Positions 1 to 8,175 of a DNA stretch of 64,000 nt are shown here, in pieces; within the stretch, counting starts at the first letter, position 1, and each line of letters begins with the position of its first letter. The DNA is from Actinomyces sp. (GTDB taxonomy: Bacteria; Actinomycetota; Actinomycetes; Actinomycetales; Actinomycetaceae). The stretch covers positions 5,007-69,006 of the forward strand of contig NZ_JAUMUL010000009.1 of NCBI RefSeq assembly GCF_030530635.1, written 5' to 3'. The notes beneath the pieces were generated by a model, which worked only from the letters and a program-made list of their open reading frames with translations, ran no database searches and was not told the origin of the DNA. Both the position numbers and the translations under genes were made by a program.

Positions 1-30
1 CGCGTAAATACGCAAAGTAAACCAATCCAT
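1..30 (-). CDS. Start of a second ABC-2 type permease (partial, runs off the window)
   Basis: An open frame begins with ATG at 30 and stays open to the window edge. Its first residues read MDWFTLRIYA. A purine-rich AGAAGAG stretch sits about 5 nt before this ATG, and the start is only about 10 bp after the stop of the preceding permease gene. Exporters of this type usually have two different permeases of about 260 residues after one ATPase, so a second permease is what one expects here. Only ten codons are visible, so the identity rests on context. An alternative ATG lies at 34. Confidence 0.45.
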   Translation of the reverse strand, partial: MDWFTLRIYA

Positions 31-40
31 GCATACTCTT

Positions 41-832
41 CTAACCCCCAAATACCTCTACGCGTCGAACGGCGAGCCGCAACACGATCTTTGCCATGCA
101 CGCACTAACCAAGATCCAAAGTAGCTGAATTCCATACAAACTTAACCAATCGACACCCCCACTCGGCGTTAAAAAGTGCCTAAGAGGAGAGTAGAGCGCA
201 TTAGCGTAAGGCAGCATGAAAGCAAATGTCTGAAACCAAGTCGGAAACAAAGACAAAGGAAGTAATGCACCTGAGAACAGCGCCACAATCGAGTTCCTGA
301 CAAGCCATAACCCCCACGTATTGTTAGTCCAGAAAGCCAAGCATGCGATCAGCAAGTCCAGAAGCTGTATCGTGACGCCGCCCAAAACAATAGCAACCGC
401 TAGCGCGACGTAGCTATTCAGGCTCGTAAGGAATACCGACGGGGCAACTAAGAAGCCCACGACAACCAGCGCGGCGCCCGATTTAGTAAGCTCCACAAGC
501 TTTTGACCCGCATTGGCCGCCAGAAGATGACCTATGATGGAATACGGGCGAACCAGCTCGACCGCGATCTCTCCTCGGGCGACCATGAGTGACAAGATCC
601 TACCCGCTCCGAAGGCGTTGAACTCTGTCACCAGTGACGACAAGACAACATATCCGGCCATCTGCTCAAGACCCATATCTCCGATGGCCTCTCGTTGCGC
701 AAAGACCGCACGCCAAAAGAAATACAACAACGAGACCTTGAATAGCAGACCAAGAAGGCCGAACCAATAAGCACTGCGGTACGCAATGCCTGCCGAAAAC
801 GCAACTCGCGTGATCGCAACATAGCCTCTCAT
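41..832 (-). CDS. ABC-2 type export permease
   Basis: This is a 263-residue integral membrane protein with about six hydrophobic segments and no signal peptide. It resembles the ABC-2 (DUF990-like) permeases that pair with one ATPase and a second permease to form an exporter. The N-terminus starts with a short cytoplasmic stretch followed by an amphipathic segment rich in Tyr and Trp, and the C-terminus is basic (LRLAVRRVEVFGG). Its ATG overlaps the stop of the upstream ATPase gene by 4 nt (ATGA), so the two are probably translationally coupled. The DNA is visibly less GC-rich than the genes beyond 4.3 kb, which suggests transfer. The substrate is unknown; natural products, peptides or lipids are all possible. 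Confidence 0.8.
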   Translation of the reverse strand: MRGYVAITRVAFSAGIAYRSAYWFGLLGLLFKVSLLYFFWRAVFAQREAIGDMGLEQMAGYVVLSSLVTEFNAFGAGRILSLMVARGEIAVELVRPYSIIGHLLAANAGQKLVELTKSGAALVVVGFLVAPSVFLTSLNSYVALAVAIVLGGVTIQLLDLLIACLAFWTNNTWGLWLVRNSIVALFSGALLPLSLFPTWFQTFAFMLPYANALYSPLRHFLTPSGGVDWLSLYGIQLLWILVSACMAKIVLRLAVRRVEVFGG

Positions 833-1830
833 TTAAGACCTCCCGCATAGATCTGGCCAATGATAGATTCGACGTCAGGGTCGCCGACACTAACGTCATC
901 TACTTCCATTACTGAGGTCACCGCAGAAATCACGCGCCCGTTTGTTGTCGCCTCCGGATCGAACTCGACTACCAGATGTCGTTCATCAATATTAGCAATG
1001 TGTGCTGTTTCAGGCAGCTCGATATTCCTGTCTATGGGCCAGCCCTCATCAAAAGTGAATTCGACGGTGCGAAACGGAGTGATCGCGCTTTTAAGCCGGT
1101 CAATGTCTCCGTCGAACACCGTTCGGCCGTCGTCAATTACTACCAACCGTTTGCATAATGCCTCGACGTCTCCCATATCATGTGTCGTAAGCAGAATCGT
1201 TGTACCGTCTTGGACGTTGATCTGTTGTAGGTACGATCGAATCGTTGCCTTCACCGTAACATCCAACCCGATCGTAGGCTCGTCCAGAAACACCACCTTT
1301 GGTCGATGTAGGAGCGAGGCAGCAAGCTCGCAGCGCATCTTCTGTCCCAAAGACAGCTGGCGAGTCGGCAGCGACAGCAACTCGCCAAGATCGAGATCCG
1401 TCGTCATCTCATCGATACGTGCCTCTGCGTCGTTTCGGGAGAGACCGTAAATAGCTCCGACTAGCCGCAAAGACTCGCGAACAGGTACGTCCCAATTTAA
1501 CTGTGACCGCTGACCAAAAACGACACCAATCTGACGCGCATTTAGAATGCGATCCTTGCTCGGCGAAACACCGTGTACCATCACCTCTCCGACGTCCGGC
1601 CTAAGTACGCCGGTAAGCATCTTGATGGTGGTGGACTTCCCAGCTCCGTTTGGGCCAAGAAATCCGACGAACTCACCGGGCGCAATCTCGAGAGATAGAT
1701 CAGACACCGCCTCAATTTCGCTGAAACTTCGATGGAACATAGTGGTGAGGGAGCCCAACAATCCGTCACCCCGCTCCTGAATCCGGTAAGTCTTCGAAAG
1801 ATTCGTCGCCTTGATGGCTGATGTCACCAT
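829..1830 (-). CDS. ABC exporter ATP-binding protein
   Basis: This 333-residue protein is the nucleotide-binding subunit of the exporter. It shows Walker A (GPNGAGKST), a signature segment (LSLGQKM) and Walker B followed by the catalytic Glu (VVFLDEPTIGLD), then a switch His (TTHD). About 80 residues follow the ATPase core, as in the NatA/DrrA-like group that serves ABC-2 permeases. ATG at 1830 or GTG at 1827 could start it. A GGAGG box lies 4 or 7 nt upstream respectively, and the GTG would give a GTGA overlap with the stop of the cupin gene. The gene sits in the low-GC cassette between the cupin protein and the permease, with overlaps on both sides. Assignment as an exporter ATPase is firm; the cargo is unknown. 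Confidence 0.92.
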   Translation of the reverse strand: MVTSAIKATNLSKTYRIQERGDGLLGSLTTMFHRSFSEIEAVSDLSLEIAPGEFVGFLGPNGAGKSTTIKMLTGVLRPDVGEVMVHGVSPSKDRILNARQIGVVFGQRSQLNWDVPVRESLRLVGAIYGLSRNDAEARIDEMTTDLDLGELLSLPTRQLSLGQKMRCELAASLLHRPKVVFLDEPTIGLDVTVKATIRSYLQQINVQDGTTILLTTHDMGDVEALCKRLVVIDDGRTVFDGDIDRLKSAITPFRTVEFTFDEGWPIDRNIELPETAHIANIDERHLVVEFDPEATTNGRVISAVTSVMEVDDVSVGDPDVESIIGQIYAGGLK

Positions 1831-3257
1831 GCTACCTCCGGTATGTAGTTACGTTTTGTCTGGTGAAATGGGTAGTGGAAGCGAGATGGCAGTTGCACGC
1901 AGATCTGGCTGAAGCGTCCCGTCTCGTCTCCGGAGGCCGCTTGCACTAGGTGCGGTACCCCTTCACGAACTACGGCAAACGCACCGTGTTCGATGTGGAT
2001 AATCTCACGACGCCCCCTGATGAATATCGCGAGATCGATCGCTCCGGCCGCACAATAGTAGACCTCGGTGAAGCTGGGGTGAAGGTGCGCACGTTCCTCT
2101 TCACGGATCTTGACAAAGGCAGTCGGAGGTTCGGACGCCACGTTCGCAGATCTTCGCGATACCGCGATTGAAGGAAATATTGCCGCTATTCCGGAAGTCG
2201 AATCGATGTTCCATTCCGACTGCATGCCATCCCAAGGAGAAAGCCTCTGACTGTGGTCGAAGATGTAGACATCTGGCACGACTCGCCTGACGCCAGTGTT
2301 ATTGATAGGCGCAATACCCGATTCGGGATCAAAACGGTTGTAATCGCTAGGGAGACATCTTTCCTGCACCACAATTCCTTCGGCTAAATCGGCTTTGGAT
2401 GTCGCTCGTACCCTCACTCCAGGCAGCAACTGGACTACTTGTTCGGATCCATCGAAATGACAGACCGCGGCCTCAATCTCAAGATCACCGGTCACGCGCG
2501 GAGTTGTGATCAAATACCGCACGCTGTTGTTGTCCTCCAACAGGCGCGACGCTAATGAGCCTCCCTTGCCCATAGAGTAACCTTCGAGATCGGAGCTGAA
2601 CACACCCATATGCATCAACGATTCGTACGGGAGTTGGTATATCCCTCCTGGGTCAGCAACATGCACGACAGGATCATCCTCGTCGGTTTCGCACATGTTG
2701 CGACTCGCTTCATAGTAGCGTCCATAGCATTGAATGTCCGATTCAGTTATTCGTCCGGAAACAGTCTGCGAGTCGTACCCCATTGCGACGCGCCCAGCGT
2801 CGATCCCATCGATCACGAACGCATCGGAGACTGCATCCAGCAGTTCCTGACGATCGGTCCACGGTGCGCACGGAGTACCGGCAATTACCGCGAAGTTATC
2901 TCCGCCGTTCTCAAAGTCCCATGACCCCACACCCACCGACTGTACATGCCCCACAGAACGGTGCACCACAAATGCTTCTCTCGGCGGGGAGAAAGACACG
3001 AACCACGCGTCGGTATCTAGCTCCACGATGGTGCGACGTACAGTGTATGCTACCTGTGGGCTGATGCACTCGAACCACGTTGAGTAAGCGAATAGCCATC
3101 CGCTAGTTTCGTCAAATTCGAATCGAATAGGCTCGCCAGACTTGACGAATTTCGCGATCACCTCCTGCTTCGAGTCGAGGTTCTCCGTACCTTGTACAGC
3201 AAGGCTAGCTGCAAATACTCCATTTACTGATATGCCAGACGCTCCCACTCGAGTCAA
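1824..3257 (-). CDS. Unknown protein with C-terminal cupin domain
   Basis: About 477 residues if translation starts at TTG 3257, which overlaps the previous stop as TTGA and has GGGAGG 7 nt upstream; GTG at 3248 is an alternative. The last 90 residues form a cupin: His391, His393, Glu398 and a final His436 fit the HxH-x4-E-x6-G motif and the second-motif His, so a metal site looks intact. The first 380 or so residues match no family I recognise. They hold scattered Cys, many Asp/Glu/Trp/Tyr, and a stretch around residues 250-300 that looks like beta strands. There is no signal peptide and no membrane segment. It lies between a 2H phosphoesterase and an ABC exporter with overlapping ends. A cupin-type enzyme or sensor that prepares the exporter cargo is possible, but that is inference. 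Confidence 0.75.
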   Translation of the reverse strand: MTRVGASGISVNGVFAASLAVQGTENLDSKQEVIAKFVKSGEPIRFEFDETSGWLFAYSTWFECISPQVAYTVRRTIVELDTDAWFVSFSPPREAFVVHRSVGHVQSVGVGSWDFENGGDNFAVIAGTPCAPWTDRQELLDAVSDAFVIDGIDAGRVAMGYDSQTVSGRITESDIQCYGRYYEASRNMCETDEDDPVVHVADPGGIYQLPYESLMHMGVFSSDLEGYSMGKGGSLASRLLEDNNSVRYLITTPRVTGDLEIEAAVCHFDGSEQVVQLLPGVRVRATSKADLAEGIVVQERCLPSDYNRFDPESGIAPINNTGVRRVVPDVYIFDHSQRLSPWDGMQSEWNIDSTSGIAAIFPSIAVSRRSANVASEPPTAFVKIREEERAHLHPSFTEVYYCAAGAIDLAIFIRGRREIIHIEHGAFAVVREGVPHLVQAASGDETGRFSQICVQLPSRFHYPFHQTKRNYIPEVAW

Positions 3258-3955
3258 AGCCCGACCTCCCAATAGTTGTCCATAGAGTCGAAGTACAAGG
3301 CGTGGAGGCGCTCGGGCGCGAGCAGGATGGGTCTGCCCTGGATTTTCTGGGTATACTCGCTAAGAGTGTTGCGGAGCTTGGTTGGCGACAACGGCGCGGG
3401 CGCTGCTGGCCTATAATACGCAACAGTTATGTGGGGAGTGAACGGCCCAGAGGGGACAATCGTATCAAACAGACCTCGAGCCGCCAAAAGCTTACGGTGT
3501 TCCCCTTCGTCAGTAGCACGAATCCCAATGACAACGCTCGTATTCACCATGTTGAATACCGCGGTACATGTAGTGTGAATCGATCCGACATCGCGCGCAT
3601 GCGTTACGAGATCCGTAGCTGTCTTCGCGCTGGCCGACATCATCTGTCTCAGTGTTTTCGGATCTGGACTAGCGTAGAGATCATGGAGTGTCACGTGCGC
3701 CATCGCCAATGGCAATGGCGCTGATAGCGACCCGCCAAATCGGGCGTAGAGATCCTCGGTGAGCGTTCCGACTAGTTCTTGTGCCTGACCATCCAGAAAG
3801 TAGGCAACTGTGACGCCGTGGAAGGGGCGCAACGCACCATCCCGTGGAGACACCTTTTCCTCCAGTGACTCAGGAAGGCCAAACCCGGGCTCATCCGGGA
3901 CCGAATTTGTCTGAAACAAGTCGACACGCGCATCGAACTCGCGTAATGTCTCCAT
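3254..3955 (-). CDS. 2H phosphoesterase superfamily (LigT-like) protein
   Basis: A 233-residue protein with the two hallmark H-x-[ST]-x motifs of the 2H phosphoesterase fold: HVTL at residue 87 and HITV at residue 175. The 88-residue spacing is typical of two symmetrical lobes around one active site. Family members act on 2',3'-cyclic phosphates, 2'-5' linkages or cyclic nucleotide signals. ATG at 3955 is preferred because GGAAGGAG lies 7 nt upstream; GTG at 3958 is 3 nt earlier. It is the first gene of the low-GC cassette and its stop overlaps the start of the cupin gene by 4 nt. The substrate cannot be read from sequence. RNA or nucleotide processing is known for the family, while a role in small-molecule maturation is inference from the neighbours. 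Confidence 0.8.
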   Translation of the reverse strand: METLREFDARVDLFQTNSVPDEPGFGLPESLEEKVSPRDGALRPFHGVTVAYFLDGQAQELVGTLTEDLYARFGGSLSAPLPLAMAHVTLHDLYASPDPKTLRQMMSASAKTATDLVTHARDVGSIHTTCTAVFNMVNTSVVIGIRATDEGEHRKLLAARGLFDTIVPSGPFTPHITVAYYRPAAPAPLSPTKLRNTLSEYTQKIQGRPILLAPERLHALYFDSMDNYWEVGL

Positions 3956-4321
3956 CACGTTCTCCTTCCACTAAAGCATGTTGCTACAACTGAAGCCGAG
4001 GCTTTCCATCATTAAACGGCCCAATTGGTCAGGGGTGTTGGCTGCTTGCCTGAGGAACTCCCTTGCCGGGAGTGCCTTCATACGGCATGCGGAGCAGAGG
4101 CTACTACAGTTTCCGCACGAGTCTCCCTCCCAAGGGGCGTCGTTGTAGCACGTTTGCGCTTGGTAGTAGGGAAATGTGTTCGTCGTGCCTGGGCGCGTCG
4201 CAGTCCGAATCGGCTCGGGCTACACCATGGAGTCTTCCCCAAGGCAGGGCTTCTCCGCTGGCCGCGGTAGGCTGCATCCGCCCACCCGGGCGCCAAGGAG
4301 AGCGAGGCGGAAGGAGCACGC
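3956..4321. other. Intergenic region marking the end of the low-GC cassette
   Basis: This 366-bp stretch separates the minus-strand cassette from plus-strand mnmA. Base composition rises from AT-richer DNA near 3960-4010 to the usual high GC by about 4250. I see no convincing gene. A small hairpin (ACTCCC/GGGAGT, 5-nt loop) lies at 4057-4073. A TAGGCT -10 box for mnmA is near the right end. No tRNA, integrase or clear direct repeat was found to mark an integration site. Confidence 0.5.
4268..4273 (+). promoter_or_regulatory. Probable -10 box of mnmA
   Basis: TAGGCT fits the actinobacterial TANNNT -10 pattern and lies about 50 nt before the mnmA start. This leaves a short leader that includes the GGAAGGAG ribosome binding site at about 4309-4316. 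No clear -35 box is visible. Confidence 0.45.
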
Positions 4322-5440
4322 GTGCGCGTACTGGCAGCCATGTCCGGCGGAGTCGACTCCGCCGTCGCCGCCGCGCGCGCCGTAGACGCCGGCCACGAGG
4401 TGGTCGGCGTGCACATGGCCCTGACCCGTAACCGGGCCGCCACCCGCTCCGGCGCCCGCGGCTGCTGCTCCATCGAGGACGCCGGCGACGCCCGCTGGGC
4501 CGCCGAGATCCTGGGCATCCCCTTCTACGTGTGGGACCTGTCGGAGGAGTTCGAAGAGCGGGTGGTCGCCGACTTCCTGTCCGAGTACCGCGCCGGCCGC
4601 ACCCCCAACCCGTGCGTGCGCTGCAACGAACGCGTCAAGTTCGACGTGCTCCTGGAGCGCGGCCTGGCCCTGGGCTTCGACGCCGTCGTCACCGGCCACT
4701 ACGCCCGCCTGCGCGGCGGCGCCGCCGACGGCCGCCCCGGCCAGGCGAACACCCTGGAACTGCGCCGCGCCGCCGATGTGGCCAAGGACCAGTCCTACGT
4801 GCTGGCCGTCTCCGGGCGCGAGGGGCTGTCCCGCGCCCTGTTCCCCCTCGGGGATGCCCCCTCCAAGGCGGCGGTGCGCGCCGAGGCCGAGCGCCGCGGC
4901 CTGCCGGTGGCCGACAAGCCCGACTCCTACGACATCTGCTTCGTCGCCGACGGCGACACCCGCGGCTTCCTGCAGCGCAGCCTCGGCGTCCAGGAGGGCA
5001 GCATCGTCTCCCCCGACGGCGAGGTGCTAGGCACCCACGAAGGCTACTTCGGCTTCACCGTCGGCCAGCGCAAGGGCCTGGGGCTGACGCGCCCCGCCAC
5101 GGACGGCCGCCCCCGGTACGTCATTGAGACGCGCCCGAGCACCAACGAGGTCGTCGTCGGCCCCGCCGAGCTGCTGCAGCGCACCGTCGTTGACGGCAGG
5201 GACCTGGTGCTGCTGGGCTCCCCCGCCCCGCTTCCGGGCGGCGTCGGTTGGCAGGACGTGACCGTCCAGGTGCGGGCGCACGGCCGCCCGGTGCCCGCGG
5301 ACGTGACCGTGGACGCCGCCGGCGGCACACTGCACGCGGTGCTGCGTCAGCCCCTGCGGGGCCTGGCCGCCGGGCAGAGCGTCGTCGTCTACGGCGGGGA
5401 CGACGGCCGCCGGGTGCTGGCCCAGGCGACTGTCGTATAA
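4322..5440 (+). CDS. mnmA: tRNA-specific 2-thiouridylase MnmA
   Basis: This 372-residue cytoplasmic enzyme puts sulfur on U34 of Lys, Glu and Gln tRNAs, taking persulfide from a cysteine desulfurase and using ATP. The N-terminal PP-loop motif SGGVDSA starts at residue 8. The first catalytic Cys is in NPCVRCN (around residue 100) and the second in DICFVADGD (around residue 205), followed by the GFTVGQRKGLG segment and the C-terminal beta-barrel domain. Length is normal for the family. GTG at 4322 is supported by GGAAGGAG 5 nt upstream. The gene stands alone here: the usual upstream cysteine desulfurase is absent and a foreign-looking cassette lies there instead. Confidence 0.97.
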   Translation: MRVLAAMSGGVDSAVAAARAVDAGHEVVGVHMALTRNRAATRSGARGCCSIEDAGDARWAAEILGIPFYVWDLSEEFEERVVADFLSEYRAGRTPNPCVRCNERVKFDVLLERGLALGFDAVVTGHYARLRGGAADGRPGQANTLELRRAADVAKDQSYVLAVSGREGLSRALFPLGDAPSKAAVRAEAERRGLPVADKPDSYDICFVADGDTRGFLQRSLGVQEGSIVSPDGEVLGTHEGYFGFTVGQRKGLGLTRPATDGRPRYVIETRPSTNEVVVGPAELLQRTVVDGRDLVLLGSPAPLPGGVGWQDVTVQVRAHGRPVPADVTVDAAGGTLHAVLRQPLRGLAAGQSVVVYGGDDGRRVLAQATVV

Positions 5441-5471
5441 GTCGGGTCAGAGGGTCCTGCCGACTCCGCCC

Positions 5472-6302
5472 TCAGGTCTTGAGCACGAGATCGGGGTCCT
5501 CAATGACTCGACCGAGGACCCGGTATACGAGGACGGCCAGTAGGGCTAGTAAGCCGCCTGTGAGTGCGACGAAGGTATGGTTGAGAAGAATCGCACCGGT
5601 GGCTTGCGAGACGATCGACGCCACCAGCGGCAGGAAGAAGAAAACCACGACTCCCTGAGCCGACTGCACCGAACGCGCCCGATTGGAAATGGCGACGATG
5701 GAACCGACAATGACGAAGGCCAGTAGCGGTATCAATACGGCGACGGCGATCACCCAGGTGGGGTTGGGAAAGAAGACGCGCCCCATGACCGGCCACCCGG
5801 CAGCATTTACTATCACGGTGAAAGCCAGGAAGGCGATCCAGGTGACTGCAACCGCCGGGATGGTGGAGGCGAGAGTCTTGGCCAGGAAGATCTCGCGGAA
5901 GGACGCCGGCCCGTAAAGCAGGCCGTCAAGTGTGCCTCGTTCCCACTCCCCCACGAATGCCGCTGAGGCGCCAGCAGTGGCCACCACCATCGGGATGAGC
6001 AGGAACATGGGGGCGAAGACATACATCGTAATAGCGGTGACTATTACTTCCTGGGCCCCGGCGCCGGTTGCGACCGCGGCACCCACGCGTTCCAAGAAGG
6101 CCTCCAGCCCGCGCAGCTGCTTGACGGTGTCTTCGGAGTTCGCCACCACTCCGATTACCAGTCCCGGCAGCAGAATACTGAACAGCAGCGGGAACAGCAG
6201 TACGGGGACGAGAGCATTGACATCACGCAAAGACCTCTTCCACTCGTTGCGAATCAGCACCGTCATCCGGGCTCGGGAAGGGCGTTCAGCATTACCGTAC
6301 AT
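5472..6302 (-). CDS. ABC-2 type permease (NatB-like)
   Basis: A 276-residue membrane protein with about six membrane segments and the ABC-2 pattern: a short cytoplasmic N-terminus (IRNEWKRSLRD), a first membrane helix, a long loop, then a conserved E-x-E-R-G-T segment (GEWERGTLDGLL) typical of ABC-2 permeases. ATG at 6302 is chosen because AGGAGGAG stands directly upstream and because it lies 11 bp after the stop of the ATPase gene it must work with. That partner ATPase carries an in-frame stop, so this permease may be without a working motor. It is the last gene of the GntR-led operon and ends facing mnmA. Confidence 0.85.
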   Translation of the reverse strand: MYGNAERPSRARMTVLIRNEWKRSLRDVNALVPVLLFPLLFSILLPGLVIGVVANSEDTVKQLRGLEAFLERVGAAVATGAGAQEVIVTAITMYVFAPMFLLIPMVVATAGASAAFVGEWERGTLDGLLYGPASFREIFLAKTLASTIPAVAVTWIAFLAFTVIVNAAGWPVMGRVFFPNPTWVIAVAVLIPLLAFVIVGSIVAISNRARSVQSAQGVVVFFFLPLVASIVSQATGAILLNHTFVALTGGLLALLAVLVYRVLGRVIEDPDLVLKT

Positions 6303-6313
6303 GACTCCTCCTC

Positions 6314-7297
6314 TCAGGATTGGTGAGCGTTGCCGTGTTGGTCCGAACCGTTCTGAATGAATGCGAAATACAGTTCCTTGAGCGAGTGGGACTGGGGGGT
6401 CACCGCATTCACGCGTACCCCGGCAGCGACCAGGTCGGATACTAGTCGGGCGGCCCGGTTGGGGCGGTCGGAGGCGTTTTCGGCCTCGGGCAGCGGGATG
6501 TGAACCACCCCGGGCGAGGCCTGCGCATCCGGGCCGGCCACGGCCAACGCCTCCCGGATGTCCGGGGTTGAGACATCCAGAACCGTGGTGGGCCAACGCC
6601 TGCGGAGGAGCTCATCGACTGCGCCGTGAGCGACCAGACGCCCCCGGTTCAGGATGTCGACCTGATCGCATACGCTTGCGAATCCGTGCAGCTGGTGAGT
6701 GCACACGAATACTGGCGCACCCTGGTCGGCGAACCGCCGCAGGTAGACCAGGAGATCCTCGGCGGCCTCCGGATCCAGTCCTGCGATCGGTTCATCCAGG
6801 AAGATGACTTCCGGACGGGCCAGCAAGGTGCGTGCCAGAACAGCATTGAGGGCCATGCCCTTGCTGAATTCTCCGAGCCGGGAGTCCAGTCGTTCGGCAA
6901 GACCGAACATCTCGGCTAATTCCTCGGTACGCCTACGCACCCGGTCGGCCCGCATTCCCATCAGCTAGCCCCAGAAGACGAGGTTCTCGCGCAGGGTCAG
7001 TTCCTGGTAGAGCGAATAGTCGGACTGCACGCCTACGCGGGAACGCAGGCTCGGTGCGCTGTTACGGGTGACGGTCTCACCCAGGACTTCAATCCTCCCG
7101 GCATCCGTGGGAATCATCCCGGTCAGCAGCCGGACAGTGGTGGTCTTGCCGGCCCCATTGGGGCCCAGCAGGCCGAAGACACTGCCGCGTCCGATCTCCA
7201 GGGTCAGGCCGGTGAGCACCGGCCTTCCCCCGATTGAGCGCTTCACGTTCACCGCTCGCGCGGCGGGAGACTCGCTCCGATTCGAACTCTCGTCCAT
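6314..7297 (-). pseudogene. ABC transporter ATP-binding protein split by an in-frame amber codon
   Basis: Two adjacent open frames in the same reading frame together make one complete ABC ATPase of about 327 residues. The upstream part (6965-7297, from ATG 7297 with GGGGGAGGGG just before it) carries Walker A GPNGAGKTT and ends ...LRENLVFWG. It is followed by TAG at 6965-6967, then CTG and ATG, and the frame continues as LMGMRADRV.... The downstream part (6314-6961) carries a degenerate signature (GEFSKGM) and Walker B FLDEPIAGLDP. A single C-to-T change of a Gln codon would explain the stop. The ATG three bases after the TAG could allow reinitiation and a two-piece ATPase. A sequencing error is also possible. 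The neighbours are its ABC-2 permeases. Confidence 0.85.
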
Positions 7298-7353
7298 GTC
7301 CCCTCCCCCATGATCTGCCACGGTCCACATGACCAATTCCCTTGGACCTCAAA

Positions 7354-8175
7354 TCAGCGCAAAGAGGTGTGGCACTCGATGGAGCGCACCGCCCACCAGC
7401 CCATCACGGCCGCCAGCAGCGGCCCGAGGAAGAAGGTTCCCAGCCCAACCAGCGTTGGATCACTCCCCGTGCGAACAGAGTCAAGGAACTGGCTCCACAT
7501 GATACGAGTCGTGAACTCAAAGGTGGTCAGGTCCAGGCTGATGGGAATGAACAACGTGCCTACCAACCCAACGAACTGATTGACGCCATACAGGATCACA
7601 ACTCCGATCAGCGGCGCCCCGAACCCGAGGTGGTTCCAGGGCTCCCGGGCACCGACGCTCATTACGGTGGCAACTTGCAAGACAGTCACGGCCAAGGAGA
7701 GTGGAATCGCCACGAGCCAAAGCACTCGCACAGCGATTGAGGCGGTCCGCCACATGATCTTGAACGGCTCCAGCACATCACCCAGTGATGAGCCATTGCT
7801 GTGGGCGAGCACTGCGAACCACGCCAGCAGGCAGGCGGTGCCCAACATGCCGGCGACGAGAACCGCCAGATACGAGTAAAGCGTCTTGGCGGTGAAGATC
7901 GTGCGCCCGCGCGCCGGAATCGTCATGGTCAGGTAGCCGCGCGGACCGTACATGGACTGCCAGTACTCGGTCACCACTAGAGCGCCGACTACGATCGGGA
8001 TGGCTACTGCGGCCACCATGGATACCAGTTGCAGCAGAAAGGCGATGACGCTGACGTTCTCCAGCAAGCGCCACAGTCCCAATGAGACGGTGAAAACAAC
8101 AAGGGCCACGCCCACAGCAGCGGCACTGTGCGGCACCTGGGTACGGATCTCCTCGGTGAACAGTGTGCGCAGCAT
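7354..8175 (-). CDS. ABC-2 type permease of the GntR-led operon
   Basis: A 273-residue integral membrane protein with about six hydrophobic segments. After the second segment comes the stretch TEYWQSMYGPRGYL, a polar loop of the kind seen in permeases of YtrA-regulated ABC systems. The ATG shares its A with the stop codon of the upstream ATPase gene (TGATG), so the two are translationally coupled and are very likely partners. The next gene downstream is a second ATPase that carries a stop. The system probably moves a hydrophobic or peptide-like compound outward, as YtrABCDEF-like systems do; the cargo is not evident. Confidence 0.85.
   Translation of the reverse strand: MLRTLFTEEIRTQVPHSAAAVGVALVVFTVSLGLWRLLENVSVIAFLLQLVSMVAAVAIPIVVGALVVTEYWQSMYGPRGYLTMTIPARGRTIFTAKTLYSYLAVLVAGMLGTACLLAWFAVLAHSNGSSLGDVLEPFKIMWRTASIAVRVLWLVAIPLSLAVTVLQVATVMSVGAREPWNHLGFGAPLIGVVILYGVNQFVGLVGTLFIPISLDLTTFEFTTRIMWSQFLDSVRTGSDPTLVGLGTFFLGPLLAAVMGWWAVRSIECHTSLR

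Noticed and set aside
4025..4431. Overlapping short open frames in front of mnmA
   Set aside because: No ribosome binding site, Arg/Gly-rich translation, and overlap with the mnmA start and promoter region.
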